A DNA stretch of 64,000 nucleotides, taken from the NCBI RefSeq assembly GCF_000236685.1, contig NC_016633.1, forward strand, positions 186,001 to 250,000, written 5' to 3'. The notes under the pieces were generated by a model. It was not told where the DNA came from. It searched no databases and saw only the letters and a program-made list of their open reading frames with translations. The position numbers and the translations under genes are program-made. How positions within the stretch are numbered: the stretch's first letter is position 1; each line of letters starts with the position of its first letter. This document shows, one piece after another, positions 42,894-52,033 of the stretch. This DNA is from Sphaerochaeta pleomorpha str. Grapes (GTDB taxonomy: Bacteria; Spirochaetota; Spirochaetia; Sphaerochaetales; Sphaerochaetaceae).

Positions 42894-43544
42894 ATGCATG
42901 CATTGGATTTCTCCATTATTATTAAAAAGCTGCCATCGTTGCTCAATGGTTGTGCTGTAACCCTACTGCTTTGCAGCATTTCCCTTGCTTTGGCCCTCAT
43001 CCTTGGAATAGTCCTTGCCTTGCAGCGGGATGCGAAACATCCTCTGGTTTCTTCCCCGGCAAGGTTCTTTATCTGGATTTTCAGGGGAACCCCTTTGATG
43101 GTCCAGTTATATCTTATCTATTATGGATTGCCTTCCTTTGGTATCAAGCTGACTGCAATATCTGCCGGTATCCTGGGAATGTCTTTGAATACCTCAGCGT
43201 ATATTGCAGAAATAATTCGTAGCGGTATCCATGCCATTGACTCAGGTCAAAGAGAAGCGGCGAAAGCCCTGGGCATGAGTCCGGTTATGGAAATGCGAAG
43301 GATTGTGGCTCCCCAGGCTACAAAGGTCTGCCTTCTTCCCTTGGTCAACCAGTTTGTAGCAACCATAAAGAATTCCTCGATTCTCAGTGTCATTACAATA
43401 ACCGAACTAACAAGGGTAGGGACTCTGATCAGTTATTCAACCTTCAGGCATTTTGAATCCTACATTGCCATCGCTGTCCTGTATCTGGTTTTGACTACTT
43501 TGTTTACCAGTCTTGCAGGGTTTCTCGAAAGGAGATTGAAATGA
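42894..43544 (+). CDS. Amino-acid ABC transporter permease
   Basis: 216 residues from the ATG at 42894 (GGAG seven bases upstream); a TTG at 42876 is less likely. About five helices with the HisM/GlnP signatures FIWIFRGTPLMVQLYLIYYG near residue 60, and the ATPase-contact loop SGQREAAKALGMSPVMEMRRIVAPQ (EAA loop, near 118-142). It forms the inner-membrane channel, probably as a homodimer since only one permease gene is present. It overlaps the ATPase gene by four bases. Confidence 0.94.
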   Translation: MHALDFSIIIKKLPSLLNGCAVTLLLCSISLALALILGIVLALQRDAKHPLVSSPARFFIWIFRGTPLMVQLYLIYYGLPSFGIKLTAISAGILGMSLNTSAYIAEIIRSGIHAIDSGQREAAKALGMSPVMEMRRIVAPQATKVCLLPLVNQFVATIKNSSILSVITITELTRVGTLISYSTFRHFESYIAIAVLYLVLTTLFTSLAGFLERRLK

Positions 43545-44275
43545 CAGAAGAAATCGTTCGCCTGGAGAATATCCATAAACAGTTCGGTCCCCTGGAGGTG
43601 CTCAAAGGTATCGATTTTGGGATGGAAACCGGACAGAAAGTTGTTATTTTAGGACCTTCAGGTAGTGGGAAAAGTACTATCTTAAGATGTATCAACCAAT
43701 TGGAAACCTTTGAAAAAGGTGCCATCTATTTTCGGGGTCTGGATATTGCAGGTATGAAGGCAAAAGATCTGCGAAGGCAAGTTGGAATGGTATTTCAGAG
43801 GTTTAATATTTTTTCCCATCTGAATGTGCTGGAAAATCTGATAGAAGCGCCGATCCAGGTGAAGAAAACCCCCAGAAAAGAGGCAGTGGAACATGCCTTG
43901 GCCTTGCTTGATACCGTTGGGCTTGCCGATAAACGACAGGCAATGCCATCACAGCTTTCCGGAGGGCAATTGCAACGGGTGGGAATCGCAAGAGCCCTTG
44001 CAATGGATCCGGCCTTGCTCTTGTTTGATGAACCTACGAGTGCACTGGATCCTGAATTGGTAGGGGAGGTCCTGCAAGTGATGCGTAAAGTCGCAAAGAG
44101 CGGAACTTCAATGATAGTGGTAACCCATGAAATGGGTTTTGCCCAGGATGTTGCAGATAGGATTTTGTTTATGGATGGTGGAAAAATTCTCCAGGATGCA
44201 CCACCAAAGGAATTTTTCAAGAATCCGAATTGTGAAAGGGTAAGGAATTTCGTTAAAACAATAGGAAATGTCTGA
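43541..44275 (+). CDS. Amino-acid ABC transporter ATP-binding protein (GlnQ-like)
   Basis: 244 residues with Walker A GPSGSGKST near residue 39, Q-loop GMVFQRFNIFSHL near 85, signature LSGGQLQRVGIARAL near 139 and Walker B LLLFDEPTSALDPE near 161, followed by the H-loop VVTHEMGFA. Standard length for polar amino-acid importer ATPases. It ends the operon; the convergent GGDEF gene begins five bases beyond its stop. Confidence 0.95.
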   Translation: MTEEIVRLENIHKQFGPLEVLKGIDFGMETGQKVVILGPSGSGKSTILRCINQLETFEKGAIYFRGLDIAGMKAKDLRRQVGMVFQRFNIFSHLNVLENLIEAPIQVKKTPRKEAVEHALALLDTVGLADKRQAMPSQLSGGQLQRVGIARALAMDPALLLFDEPTSALDPELVGEVLQVMRKVAKSGTSMIVVTHEMGFAQDVADRILFMDGGKILQDAPPKEFFKNPNCERVRNFVKTIGNV

Positions 44276-44280
44276 CGTTG

Positions 44281-45381
44281 TCAAACCTTGGGGTCGTTCA
44301 TTTTTTGTTTTGCCTTCTGCTCATACATTGCATTGTCAGCCTGGGAGAAAGCAGCAAAAATGGAATTGTTTTTTTTGGGTATGTAGATAGTAAATCCATA
44401 GGCTAAATCAATTGGGATTATCCTGGATTCATTGATATACTTGATCTGGTCCAGAAGGTTATCCAATAGTTGGTATGCCGTTGCCTTTGAGACTTCGTTG
44501 CAGAGGACACAAAATTCATCCCCCCCGATACGGAAGGTATTGCCGTAACTATAGAACACTCTTTCGATTGCCTTTGCAGTATCGAACAGCAAGGCGTCCC
44601 CGGCTTTATGTCCGTGAAGGTCATTGGTTTTCTTCAGGTTGTTCAAATCGAAGACAAAGAGAGTAGTCTCCTTGTTGGATGTAATTTGCATTTCCCGTTC
44701 GAATCCTTCCCTGTTCCTGACTTCCGTCTGGTTGTCGAATTCAAAATTAAGCTCAAGGGAAAAAATGTAAAACAGGAGAAGGGACATCGAAACACCACCC
44801 CAGAGGGTATGGATTTCCGGACGTACCAGCTGTATTGCGATTGATGCAAGGGGAAGGGATATTATCATAAGGAGAAAAAATTTATCAGACTTTCCGTAGG
44901 TATACCGTGCCTTGAGCGTGCAATAGATTGCCAAAAGGAAATAGAAGAAACTGGCAAAGAGGTAAATGAAAAACAAGGGCCCTTTTGCATATATGTTTTG
45001 TTCGTTGATTGAAAATATCCATCCTGTTCGGATTGAAGCAATCGTGCATAGGATATTGATTATTAATGGGACTTCCAGAAATTTTTTCCATGTACCCATC
45101 AATAGAGGATTTCCAATAAAATATACGACGAAATAGGGAACCAAAGGACCAATGATAAATACTATCATGGTGAAAAAAATATGGAAACTGGTCAAATAAA
45201 CTCTGTATTCACTTGAAACGTAGATAGAATGTATTTCAGTCAGAAGCAACATGATAGTTATCAGGGAAGCAAAGATAAAATACTTATTCCGGGGATTTTG
45301 GAGACGATGCCGGTTTGCAAGGCTTATCGTGAAGAAAAGGGGTATTATGGAAAACAAGTCAAGAATTATAATAGAATTCAT
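44281..45381 (-). CDS. Membrane diguanylate cyclase (GGDEF)
   Basis: 366 residues: about six to seven membrane helices (residues 1-210), then a GGDEF domain with active-site RIGGDEFCVLC near residue 295 and the upstream DLNNLKKTNDLHGHKAGDALL loop. The catalytic signature is intact, so it should make c-di-GMP. The product-inhibition I-site (RxxD five residues before GGDEF) is absent (YGNT instead), so feedback control through that site is not expected. The start is an ATG at 45381. It is a single-gene unit and counterpart to the HD-GYP enzyme at 3262-5529. Confidence 0.92.
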   Translation of the reverse strand: MNSIIILDLFSIIPLFFTISLANRHRLQNPRNKYFIFASLITIMLLLTEIHSIYVSSEYRVYLTSFHIFFTMIVFIIGPLVPYFVVYFIGNPLLMGTWKKFLEVPLIINILCTIASIRTGWIFSINEQNIYAKGPLFFIYLFASFFYFLLAIYCTLKARYTYGKSDKFFLLMIISLPLASIAIQLVRPEIHTLWGGVSMSLLLFYIFSLELNFEFDNQTEVRNREGFEREMQITSNKETTLFVFDLNNLKKTNDLHGHKAGDALLFDTAKAIERVFYSYGNTFRIGGDEFCVLCNEVSKATAYQLLDNLLDQIKYINESRIIPIDLAYGFTIYIPKKNNSIFAAFSQADNAMYEQKAKQKMNDPKV

Positions 45382-45561
45382 ACAGTCCCCCCCTTTCTTA
45401 AATCTTTATATCCGACTTCTATTACCATAGAGCAGGGGAACAGAAAAGTAAACTATCTGCACTGTTGGAAAAGGTTTGTATTTATGATTTTCCAGTGTTC
45501 CCTAGTATTCCATAGAATTTCGGTTTATTATATACAAAGTAAGGAAAAGAGGAGGCATTCC

Positions 45562-45768
45562 ATGGATAATTATTGCGTTGATAGAACAGCTAGGGAAAAC
45601 GGGATGCACATCGTACATATTTGTTCTTGCCGGGAGCGGCCAGACCTGGAAGAACAGGATCATCTGGGTCCCTTTGCAACCTGTCAGGAAGCATTGGCAA
45701 AGGCGAGGACACTCTATCCAAAGGTGAATGGGTGTATCCATTGCTGCAAACCCTGCCATCGAAATTGA
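45562..45768 (+). CDS. Small Cys-rich protein, paralogue 1 (68 residues)
   Basis: 68 residues, ATG at 45562 with GGAGG six bases upstream. It has seven Cys and several His, with HIVHICSC in the middle and GCIHCCKPCH at the C-terminus (G-C-x2-C-C-x2-C-H). The gene at 51302-51508 encodes a protein of identical length that shares MD-x-Y-x-V, NG-x-H-x-VH, TCQEA and the C-terminal Cys/His motif. I recognise this as a widespread small uncharacterised family; the motif suggests a zinc or other metal site. It lies between a GGDEF gene and the diaminobutyrate genes, with no operon partner. Confidence 0.85.
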   Translation: MDNYCVDRTARENGMHIVHICSCRERPDLEEQDHLGPFATCQEALAKARTLYPKVNGCIHCCKPCHRN

Positions 45769-45881
45769 GTGGTAGCTCTGAAAGACCGACATTCGATACC
45801 TCAAAACCACAGAGCAAGGTACAGGGTACAGAAGGGACACTCTAGCCAGTTCCCTTGCAGGGAACGCTTGCTTGCATATAT

Positions 45882-45914
45882 AAAAATACCCCACTGCCTG
45901 AAGGCAAAGGGGTA
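45882..45914 (-). terminator. Terminator of the diaminobutyrate operon
   Basis: TACCCC...GCC pairs with GGC...GGGGTA around a TGAA loop (45887-45914); on the minus strand five T follow (45886-45882). It ends the decarboxylase transcript. Confidence 0.8.
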
Positions 45915-45937
45915 CGGAAAAAGGCTGTCATTGAAGA

Positions 45938-47401
45938 CTAAGCCTGTTTTGATTCCTCAATTCCAAGTTCTTCAATGAGAGAAAGCAGGGAGTCGAGTTT
46001 CTCGTGGGTTACTGTAGGATTGAGTAGTGTGAACTTTAAGTAGGTCTTTTCCTGATAGACAGTCTGCCCGATGACCACTCCCTGAAAATGAATCAGTCTC
46101 CGCCTTACCCGCTTATTCACTTCGCAACTGCCTTTCAACCTGAAAACAACCGAGCTTATCTCAGGTTGTATGGCAACTTCAAAGGCATTATTCAAACACA
46201 GCCTCTCATACACATAGGTTGCATTCTCTATGCAAGTATCGATAATTGCGGCATATCCAGCCTTACCCCGAACCTGGAAGGCCATCCACACTTTGAGGGC
46301 ATCGAACCGACGGGTTGTCTGCAGTGATTTCCCTACCAGGTTGGTATAACCGTCTTCTTCGTCCTCTTCCCTGTTGAGGTAATCGGCATGTAAGGTAAAG
46401 GCTTCAAGGTTTTTTCCCTCTTTGACAAGAAAGGCACCGCAACTGATTGGAAGCAAAAACATTTTATGGAAATCGACAGTAAGGGAATCACAACAATCGA
46501 TCGAAGCAATCCTGTGGGCATATTTACCTGAAAGGATAACCCCACTACCATAGGCTGCATCCCCATGAAGCCAAAGCCCTTCTTTTTTGCAGATGGCGCT
46601 GATTTCCCCGATCGGATCGATACTGCCATAGTCGGTGGTACCGATGGTTGCTATGACAGCAATTGGTAAAAAGCCTTGTTCCTTGTCTTGTTCGATATGT
46701 TTTTCAAGGGCTTTGCAGTCCATTTTGCACTGTGCGTCAACTTTGACTTTGACCACTGCATTATAGCCAAGGCCAAGCAGGTGCGCGCTTTTCTCCATCG
46801 AGAAATGGGAAACCTCGGAAGTGTAGATCCTGAATTTGGAATAACAGGAGGGCAGTCCTTCCTTTTTAACATCATGGTGCAGTTTTGTATTGCAGTACCA
46901 ATCCCTTGCCAAGGTAATCCCTGACAAATTCGATTGACTTCCCCCTGAGGTAAAGACTCCATCACTATGTTCTTTAATGCCATACATGATGCAGAGTTGT
47001 TTTATTACCGCTATCTCCACTTCGGTAGCAATGGGTGATTGGTCCCAGGAATCCATGGACTGGTTGAAGGTAGACAGGATAAGCTCAGAGGCAATGCTCT
47101 CGAGCAAAGCCGGGCTATGGAGATGAGCCATGTAGTCAGTTGAAGAAGTCTTGAGAAAATTGGGGATGATTGATTTTGAAACCGAATCGAGGACGGACGG
47201 AAATCCCAGACCTTGCTCCGGAAGCAAAGTCTGGCTGCTGATTTCCTGTTGCAACTGCCTTGGATTCATACCCCGATAGGCTTTTTCATCCTGCATAGAA
47301 TCAAGAATTGCAGTAACGGTGCTTTCAATTATTGCACGGTAGGCTTCTTTTGACTCTTTGCTAGAGGAAAGGAATAAAGGTTCGATGTTATCGTTTTGCA
47401 T
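45938..47401 (-). CDS. ddc: PLP-dependent L-2,4-diaminobutyrate decarboxylase
   Basis: 487 residues from the ATG at 47401, which has GAAAGG nine bases upstream; ATG 47407 is too close to it. A group II decarboxylase: FTSGGSQSNLSGITLARDW near residue 130, HGDAAYGSGVILS near 270 and the PLP lysine in VDFHKMFLLPISCGAFL near 305. The upstream gene, overlapping by 14 bases, is a diaminobutyrate aminotransferase, which fixes the substrate as L-2,4-diaminobutyrate rather than glutamate or tyrosine. The product is 1,3-diaminopropane, a polyamine or precursor of norspermidine. Confidence 0.88.
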   Translation of the reverse strand: MQNDNIEPLFLSSSKESKEAYRAIIESTVTAILDSMQDEKAYRGMNPRQLQQEISSQTLLPEQGLGFPSVLDSVSKSIIPNFLKTSSTDYMAHLHSPALLESIASELILSTFNQSMDSWDQSPIATEVEIAVIKQLCIMYGIKEHSDGVFTSGGSQSNLSGITLARDWYCNTKLHHDVKKEGLPSCYSKFRIYTSEVSHFSMEKSAHLLGLGYNAVVKVKVDAQCKMDCKALEKHIEQDKEQGFLPIAVIATIGTTDYGSIDPIGEISAICKKEGLWLHGDAAYGSGVILSGKYAHRIASIDCCDSLTVDFHKMFLLPISCGAFLVKEGKNLEAFTLHADYLNREEDEEDGYTNLVGKSLQTTRRFDALKVWMAFQVRGKAGYAAIIDTCIENATYVYERLCLNNAFEVAIQPEISSVVFRLKGSCEVNKRVRRRLIHFQGVVIGQTVYQEKTYLKFTLLNPTVTHEKLDSLLSLIEELGIEESKQA

Positions 47402-48749
47402 CGGCATCAACCTTTCGAATTACTTTTTCGCAGATGTCCAGCATTATCCCGATGTCTTCACGGCTTACATTCAAAGCACAGAGACAGCGCATAACCGAAC
47501 CGAAACGTCCGCCTTTTTCCATAATAAGGTGATTGTTGAAACATTCCTTCTGTACTTGGGCGGCTATTTCGCCGGAAGCGGGAAGGGAGCCCAGTTGGTC
47601 TGGTTTTCCTTTTGGGTCTACAAACTCGAATCCAAGCATAAGACCCTTACTGCGGATATCCCCGAGAATGGAGACTTCTTTCATGAGGCCTTTGAGACGA
47701 TCCTCAATGATTTTTCCTTTCTCGATGACGTCCTGAAGGAACTCAGGTTTTGAGACACGTTCCATCACGACAGTTCCTGCTGCCATGGCGAGCTGGTTCC
47801 CTCTGAATGTTCCTGCATGGGCTCCGGGCTGCCAGAGATCGAGATCTTTATTGTAGATTACCACGGCCATCGGCTGAGTGCCTCCGATTGCCTTTGAAGC
47901 AAGGATTACATCAGGAACAATATCTGCATATTCAAATGCGAAGAACTTACCTGAGCGCCCGATCCCGCATTGTATTTCATCAATGATCATGGGAATACCG
48001 AGTTCTTTTGTAACCCTGCGGACTGTCTGGAGAAATTTTACCGGTGCAGGAATTACACCACCTTCACCCTGGATGGTTTCCAGAATTACTGCTGCGGGTT
48101 TAGTAATGCCACTCTCGGGGTCTTTGAGTACCCGTTCGAAATAAGCACAGATTGCATCAACCCCAGCTTCCCCGCCAATGCCGAAGGGACAGCGATAGGA
48201 ATAGGGGTAGGGCATAAAGTGGACATCGGGCATCAATGCATTGACTTTTTGTTTTGCGCTGAGGTTACCGGTCAACGAAAGAGCCCCATGACCCATGCCA
48301 TGGTAGGCGCCGGTGAAAGCTATCACGGAAGAACGGCCTGTAGCGGTTTTACAAAGTTTCAGACTGGCGTCGACGGCATCGGTTCCGGAAGGACTGCAAA
48401 ACTGAACCTTTGCATTGTTTTTCAATTCTCCGGGTAATAGATTAAGGAGGGTATGAACGAATTTGTCTTTTACAGGGGTAGTCAAATCCAACGTATGGAG
48501 TGGTGCGTCGGTGCTAAGCAGATCGATCATTGCTTGATTGACTTGACTGTCATTGTGACCTAACGCCAGAGTACCTGCACCGCAGAGGAAATCAAGGTAT
48601 TTATTTCCTTCAACGTCTTCTATCCAGGAGCCTTTGGCTTTTTTTAATGCAAATGGGAATTTTCTGGGATAACTTCTCGAATTTGATTCTGTGTTGTTTT
48701 GGCGTTCGAGATAATATTGGTTTGACTTTTCTTGTAAGATTTCGTTCAT
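47388..48749 (-). CDS. dat: Diaminobutyrate-2-oxoglutarate aminotransferase
   Basis: 453 residues, a class III aminotransferase. Visible: FLCGAGTLALGHND near residue 49, GAYHGMGHGALSLTG near 146, IIDEIQCGIGRSGKFFAFE near 255 and the PLP lysine in ILASKAIGGTQPMAVVIY near 284. Two groups fit, EctB of ectoine synthesis and Dat of 1,3-diaminopropane synthesis; the partner gene is a decarboxylase, not EctA or EctC, so Dat is preferred. It would convert aspartate semialdehyde to L-2,4-diaminobutyrate with glutamate as amino donor. It is the first gene of the operon. Confidence 0.92.
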   Translation of the reverse strand: MNEILQEKSNQYYLERQNNTESNSRSYPRKFPFALKKAKGSWIEDVEGNKYLDFLCGAGTLALGHNDSQVNQAMIDLLSTDAPLHTLDLTTPVKDKFVHTLLNLLPGELKNNAKVQFCSPSGTDAVDASLKLCKTATGRSSVIAFTGAYHGMGHGALSLTGNLSAKQKVNALMPDVHFMPYPYSYRCPFGIGGEAGVDAICAYFERVLKDPESGITKPAAVILETIQGEGGVIPAPVKFLQTVRRVTKELGIPMIIDEIQCGIGRSGKFFAFEYADIVPDVILASKAIGGTQPMAVVIYNKDLDLWQPGAHAGTFRGNQLAMAAGTVVMERVSKPEFLQDVIEKGKIIEDRLKGLMKEVSILGDIRSKGLMLGFEFVDPKGKPDQLGSLPASGEIAAQVQKECFNNHLIMEKGGRFGSVMRCLCALNVSREDIGIMLDICEKVIRKVDADAKR

Positions 48750-49115
48750 TCCCTGTTCCTTTCTATTTCATACCGAATTTTTGTACTAGCTGTTTCCGAC
48801 TAGCCCTTTAATATTAAGTCTTTCCTATCTATTTCCATATCTATCCGAAAGATAAGATTTTGGAATATACATAGAATTATTGCAAAATTGAAAAAACTTT
48901 TCAACGCACGAAAAAAAATAATAACGACAAACGGGGGGTTGTGCTAGTGATTAGCCCAAAATAATTCGGAATATCGTGGTTTTGGGAATAATTCTGGTAG
49001 CAGTATATTCTGTTCGTAATATTGTTGTACCCTAAGAAATGAATTTGGGTAAACCATCCAGCAGAATCTGTTTCGTTTGAGCTGTGCACAAAGGCTATCC
49101 ACCCTTACCAATACT
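48750..49115. other. Intergenic region upstream of the diaminobutyrate operon
   Basis: 366 bases between two minus-strand genes. It is AT-rich and holds TTGAAAA...TTTTTCAA-type symmetry around 48883-48902 but no convincing gene. Promoter elements for the aminotransferase are expected here; I could not single out a good pair. Confidence 0.4.
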
Positions 49116-50333
49116 TCATAATGGGGGAAGCAGAGCAGAGATCCTGGCTGTATGGGCAACAAGCAGCTCATGGCATTTCAAACAGGCTTCATCGAGGAGC
49201 TCTTTTTCCCCATGTTCATAGGGTGGACGAACCAAGGATTCGAATTCCTGCTCCAAATGCCTGGAAAGTGCAGCTATTTGCTCCAGAATTTGCACTGTTG
49301 CCAGTTCGATCCTTTTGGTCAATGCTACACGCTCTTGAGCGAATGCATAGCAATAGGCAGGGTTTGAAAATGGATGCGTTGAAAAGGAAGAAGATGAGAG
49401 TGTACAGGGAAGATAGGGAAAATAGATAGGCAAAGGACTTCCCGTAAGCCAGATGAGACAACACGATGGTGCATATTCCACAATCATGGAGGCCGTAGTC
49501 TGGGTTTTAACCAAAGGTTTTGCATCAAGGCAGATAGATTTCATGGAATGGTCCATGTTCCCTATAGTACCCCTGTTTGCAATGAGAATATCGCGCATTG
49601 CAGTCCAAGAAGTACCTGCATGAACCAGTTTTGAGCTTGAAAAATGCTGGCGTTGGTTTGCTTTGGTAACAAGGAGATGCAAGGCACTTGCATGGCGACG
49701 AGTAAAATTTGTATGCCGTTGCAGGGTTTTTTCATCTGCGTCCTGGTACTCTTTTTTGATAGTATACCCATTTGAGATAGATGCAAAAGAAGCAACTTCT
49801 TTCAATGCCCAGCGTTTTTTTGCGGTTTCCAGGATGAAAGCTTTTTTCCCATCATGTATCAAAAAAGAGTTGTGATAACAAAGATGCCCGCTATAGCTTG
49901 CATTGCCGCCTTGCCCATAAGTAGTGATTAGATGTTTGATGAGCGAAACTGCTTCTTGCGCATTTGCACTGTTATGGAGAGCAAGGCGAAGGATATCCAT
50001 GCCCAGCAGACCCTTTTTGTCTACTCCTGAAGTGGAGAAAACCGCTTCGTTCCCGATGGAAACCCCTTGGTCATTCACCCCCATTTCGGCACCCCACATC
50101 CAAGAAGGCCTGCTTATCAGTGCATTGTAAGGGGAAGGGAGTGTATTCGCAGCATCTTGGAGATAGCAATATTGCTTTGTATCATAGTAATTCCTATGTT
50201 CAGGATGGGACATGCTAGAAATTCCCTCCGAGCCAGTGCAATAAAAAATCATCTGAGGTTCACCGGGATCCCGGTCAGAATTCTTTGCAAAGACACTGTG
50301 ACCCTTGTCTATTTTCACCATTGTGTCGCACAT
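49116..50333 (-). CDS. C69-family (secernin-like) Ntn hydrolase
   Basis: 405 residues. The N-terminus MCDTMVKIDKGHSVFAKNSDRDPGEPQ (seen in parts: Cys2 as nucleophile after Met removal, then AKNSDRDPGEPQ) is diagnostic of peptidase family C69/U34. WGAEMGVNDQGVSIGNEAVF near residue 80 and ETAKKRWALKEV near 165 follow the family pattern. Members are dipeptidases or amide hydrolases; the exact bond is unknown. No signal peptide, so it acts in the cytoplasm. It is a single-gene unit; the C-terminal 80 residues are helical and less typical. Confidence 0.88.
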   Translation of the reverse strand: MCDTMVKIDKGHSVFAKNSDRDPGEPQMIFYCTGSEGISSMSHPEHRNYYDTKQYCYLQDAANTLPSPYNALISRPSWMWGAEMGVNDQGVSIGNEAVFSTSGVDKKGLLGMDILRLALHNSANAQEAVSLIKHLITTYGQGGNASYSGHLCYHNSFLIHDGKKAFILETAKKRWALKEVASFASISNGYTIKKEYQDADEKTLQRHTNFTRRHASALHLLVTKANQRQHFSSSKLVHAGTSWTAMRDILIANRGTIGNMDHSMKSICLDAKPLVKTQTTASMIVEYAPSCCLIWLTGSPLPIYFPYLPCTLSSSSFSTHPFSNPAYCYAFAQERVALTKRIELATVQILEQIAALSRHLEQEFESLVRPPYEHGEKELLDEACLKCHELLVAHTARISALLPPL

Positions 50334-50517
50334 AAAAGCCTCCCTCAGTCATTATTTACACATAGTCCCATACTAATGGGGGCAATGACAGTCTGCAAGG
50401 AAAAAACAATCGATAAAGGGTAGGGTAACCATAACACCAGTACTTGGATTTAAGTAAATAAGAGCTTATTGTGATGGAAAGCAAGAAAAGTCTCCCCCTT
50501 GTAAGGATGTAGAGTAT

Positions 50518-51168
50518 ATGCGCAGATATAGCGAACGATTGGCACGGTTGTTCTTCGGGTTGTTTCTCTATGGACTGGGAATTGTCATTACTATGAAAGC
50601 TAATATTGGCTATGCGCCATGGGAGGTTTTTCATGCCGGGGTCGGGTTGGCACTTGGCCAGAAAATTGGGATTATTTCCATATTCGTTGGCTTCTTTTTC
50701 TGTGGTATAGCGCTCCTTCTAGGTGAAAAACTAGGCATCGGGACGGTTTTTAATATGATTTTCGTAGGTATTGTCATCGATTTTCTGCTTTCCTTTGAGA
50801 ATTTTTATTCGGCACAGAATTTTTTAGTTGGCATCGTGCAACTGATAATCGGGTTGTTTGTCATTTCTATTGCTTCATTTTTCTATATTTCTTCAGCTTT
50901 TGGCGCAGGCCCACGCGATAGTCTGATGGTTGCCTTGGCACGGAAAACCAAACTGCCTGTGGGGGTGTGCAGGGGAGCTATCGAGTTGCTGGCCGTTTTT
51001 TGTGGCTGGCTTCTTGGTGGCAAGGTAGGGCTAGGTACTGTTATCTCAGCACTGATGATCGGTTTCTGCATACAAGTAACCTTCAAAGTTTTCAGGTTTG
51101 ACCCTACGAAACTGACGCATGAGGATTTTCACTCTACAATAGGAAAGGCTGTTTCCTTTCTAAGATAG
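50518..51168 (+). CDS. YczE/YitT-type membrane protein
   Basis: 216 residues, ATG at 50518 after AAGGATG. Five hydrophobic helices with the family features RLFFGLFLYGLGIVITMKANIG (broken across the first helix), YAPWEVFHAGV near residue 38, GTVFNMIFVGIVIDF and FGAGPRDSLMVALA near 128. Related proteins in Bacillus (YczE, YyaS, YitT) are integral membrane proteins of unknown transport role. It stands alone between the C69 gene and the second small Cys-rich gene. Confidence 0.82.
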   Translation: MRRYSERLARLFFGLFLYGLGIVITMKANIGYAPWEVFHAGVGLALGQKIGIISIFVGFFFCGIALLLGEKLGIGTVFNMIFVGIVIDFLLSFENFYSAQNFLVGIVQLIIGLFVISIASFFYISSAFGAGPRDSLMVALARKTKLPVGVCRGAIELLAVFCGWLLGGKVGLGTVISALMIGFCIQVTFKVFRFDPTKLTHEDFHSTIGKAVSFLR

Positions 51169-51238
51169 TATTGCCAACGGTACGTTGAGTTTACCATGAA
51201 GAGGAAGGAACACAACAACCTGAATCGGGATTCCTATA

Positions 51239-51266
51239 TTGAATATTTCCCTATATGATTTACAAT
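51239..51266 (+). promoter_or_regulatory. Promoter of small Cys-rich protein 2
   Basis: TTGAAT (51239-51244), 16 bases, TACAAT (51261-51266), predicting a start near 51273, about 29 bases before the ATG at 51302. Confidence 0.55.
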
Positions 51267-51301
51267 AACAGTGTAATCTGAATGTATTGGGGGCTATCTG
51301 T

Positions 51302-51508
51302 ATGGATACGTATTATGTTAATAAAAACTCACTGCCAAACGGGGACCATGAGGTGCACAGGCATTCCTGTGAGATTCTTCCCGATGAAAAAGCCCTGGAA
51401 TATCTCGGAGAGTATTCCACCTGTCAGGAAGCAATCAAGAAAGCAAAGAAACTGTATCTTTCTGTAGATGGCTGTGCTTTCTGCTGCAGAACATGCCATA
51501 AAGGCTGA
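51302..51508 (+). CDS. Small Cys-rich protein, paralogue 2 (68 residues)
   Basis: 68 residues, ATG at 51302; the ribosome site is weak (GGGGGC). It carries NGDHEVHRHSC in the first half and GCAFCCRTCHKG at the end. Length and motif spacing equal those of the protein at 45562-45768, so the two are paralogues, diverged to roughly 40 percent identity by eye. Shared positions are mainly Cys, His and Gly plus TCQEA-x2-KA, which argues for a metal-binding core. Function unknown. Confidence 0.85.
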   Translation: MDTYYVNKNSLPNGDHEVHRHSCEILPDEKALEYLGEYSTCQEAIKKAKKLYLSVDGCAFCCRTCHKG

Positions 51509-52033
51509 CCGGGAATTCCTTTATGCGCACAAAAAGCAACATATTTCCCTTTTTTTGACCGTTGCTGGCAGCGGTTTCCGATGTATATGATACAAGTATC
51601 AATGAGTAAATCCTTCTGCAAAATACATTCAGTAAACATAAATCCTCGATTTTAGCAGATTGTCCTTAAAGGTATGTTGTCTATGGTGATTAACAGGGGA
51701 CAATACTGAAAAAAGTATTCAATAGCTTTTACACACTGGGGTAGTTCTCCTGGCTTCGGCAAGTAGCAAAATGCCTTCCCTCTCTACTTGGTAAAACCTA
51801 TATCTATAAAAATGAAAAATGAAAGAAAAAAGAATAACCCAAAGCCTTCCTACCGGCATTTTTTCGACAGTGGGATATAGTAGTTTCAAAAAGGTGAACA
51901 TGCTACTATAGGTTCCAGTATGAGACAGGTTCGTTCTTTGTAGTACGGAGGGGACCTTGCAGGGATTGCTTTCTTTCCCTTTGGAATCTGCATAAATTAT
52001 ATGGTTCATTTGATGCCAGAAAGAAGTGAGTTG
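51509..52033. other. Intergenic region before the ankyrin gene
   Basis: About 525 bases without a supported gene. A 96-codon minus-strand frame (51719-52009) has no ribosome site and no recognisable domain. I see no strong hairpin or repeat. Confidence 0.5.

Noticed and set aside
47388-48749. Ectoine biosynthesis (EctB)
   Set aside because: EctA and EctC are absent and the partner gene is a decarboxylase, so the 1,3-diaminopropane route fits better.
51719-52009. 96-codon minus-strand frame before the ankyrin gene
   Set aside because: No ribosome site, no recognisable domain, and it overlaps the ankyrin gene's upstream region.
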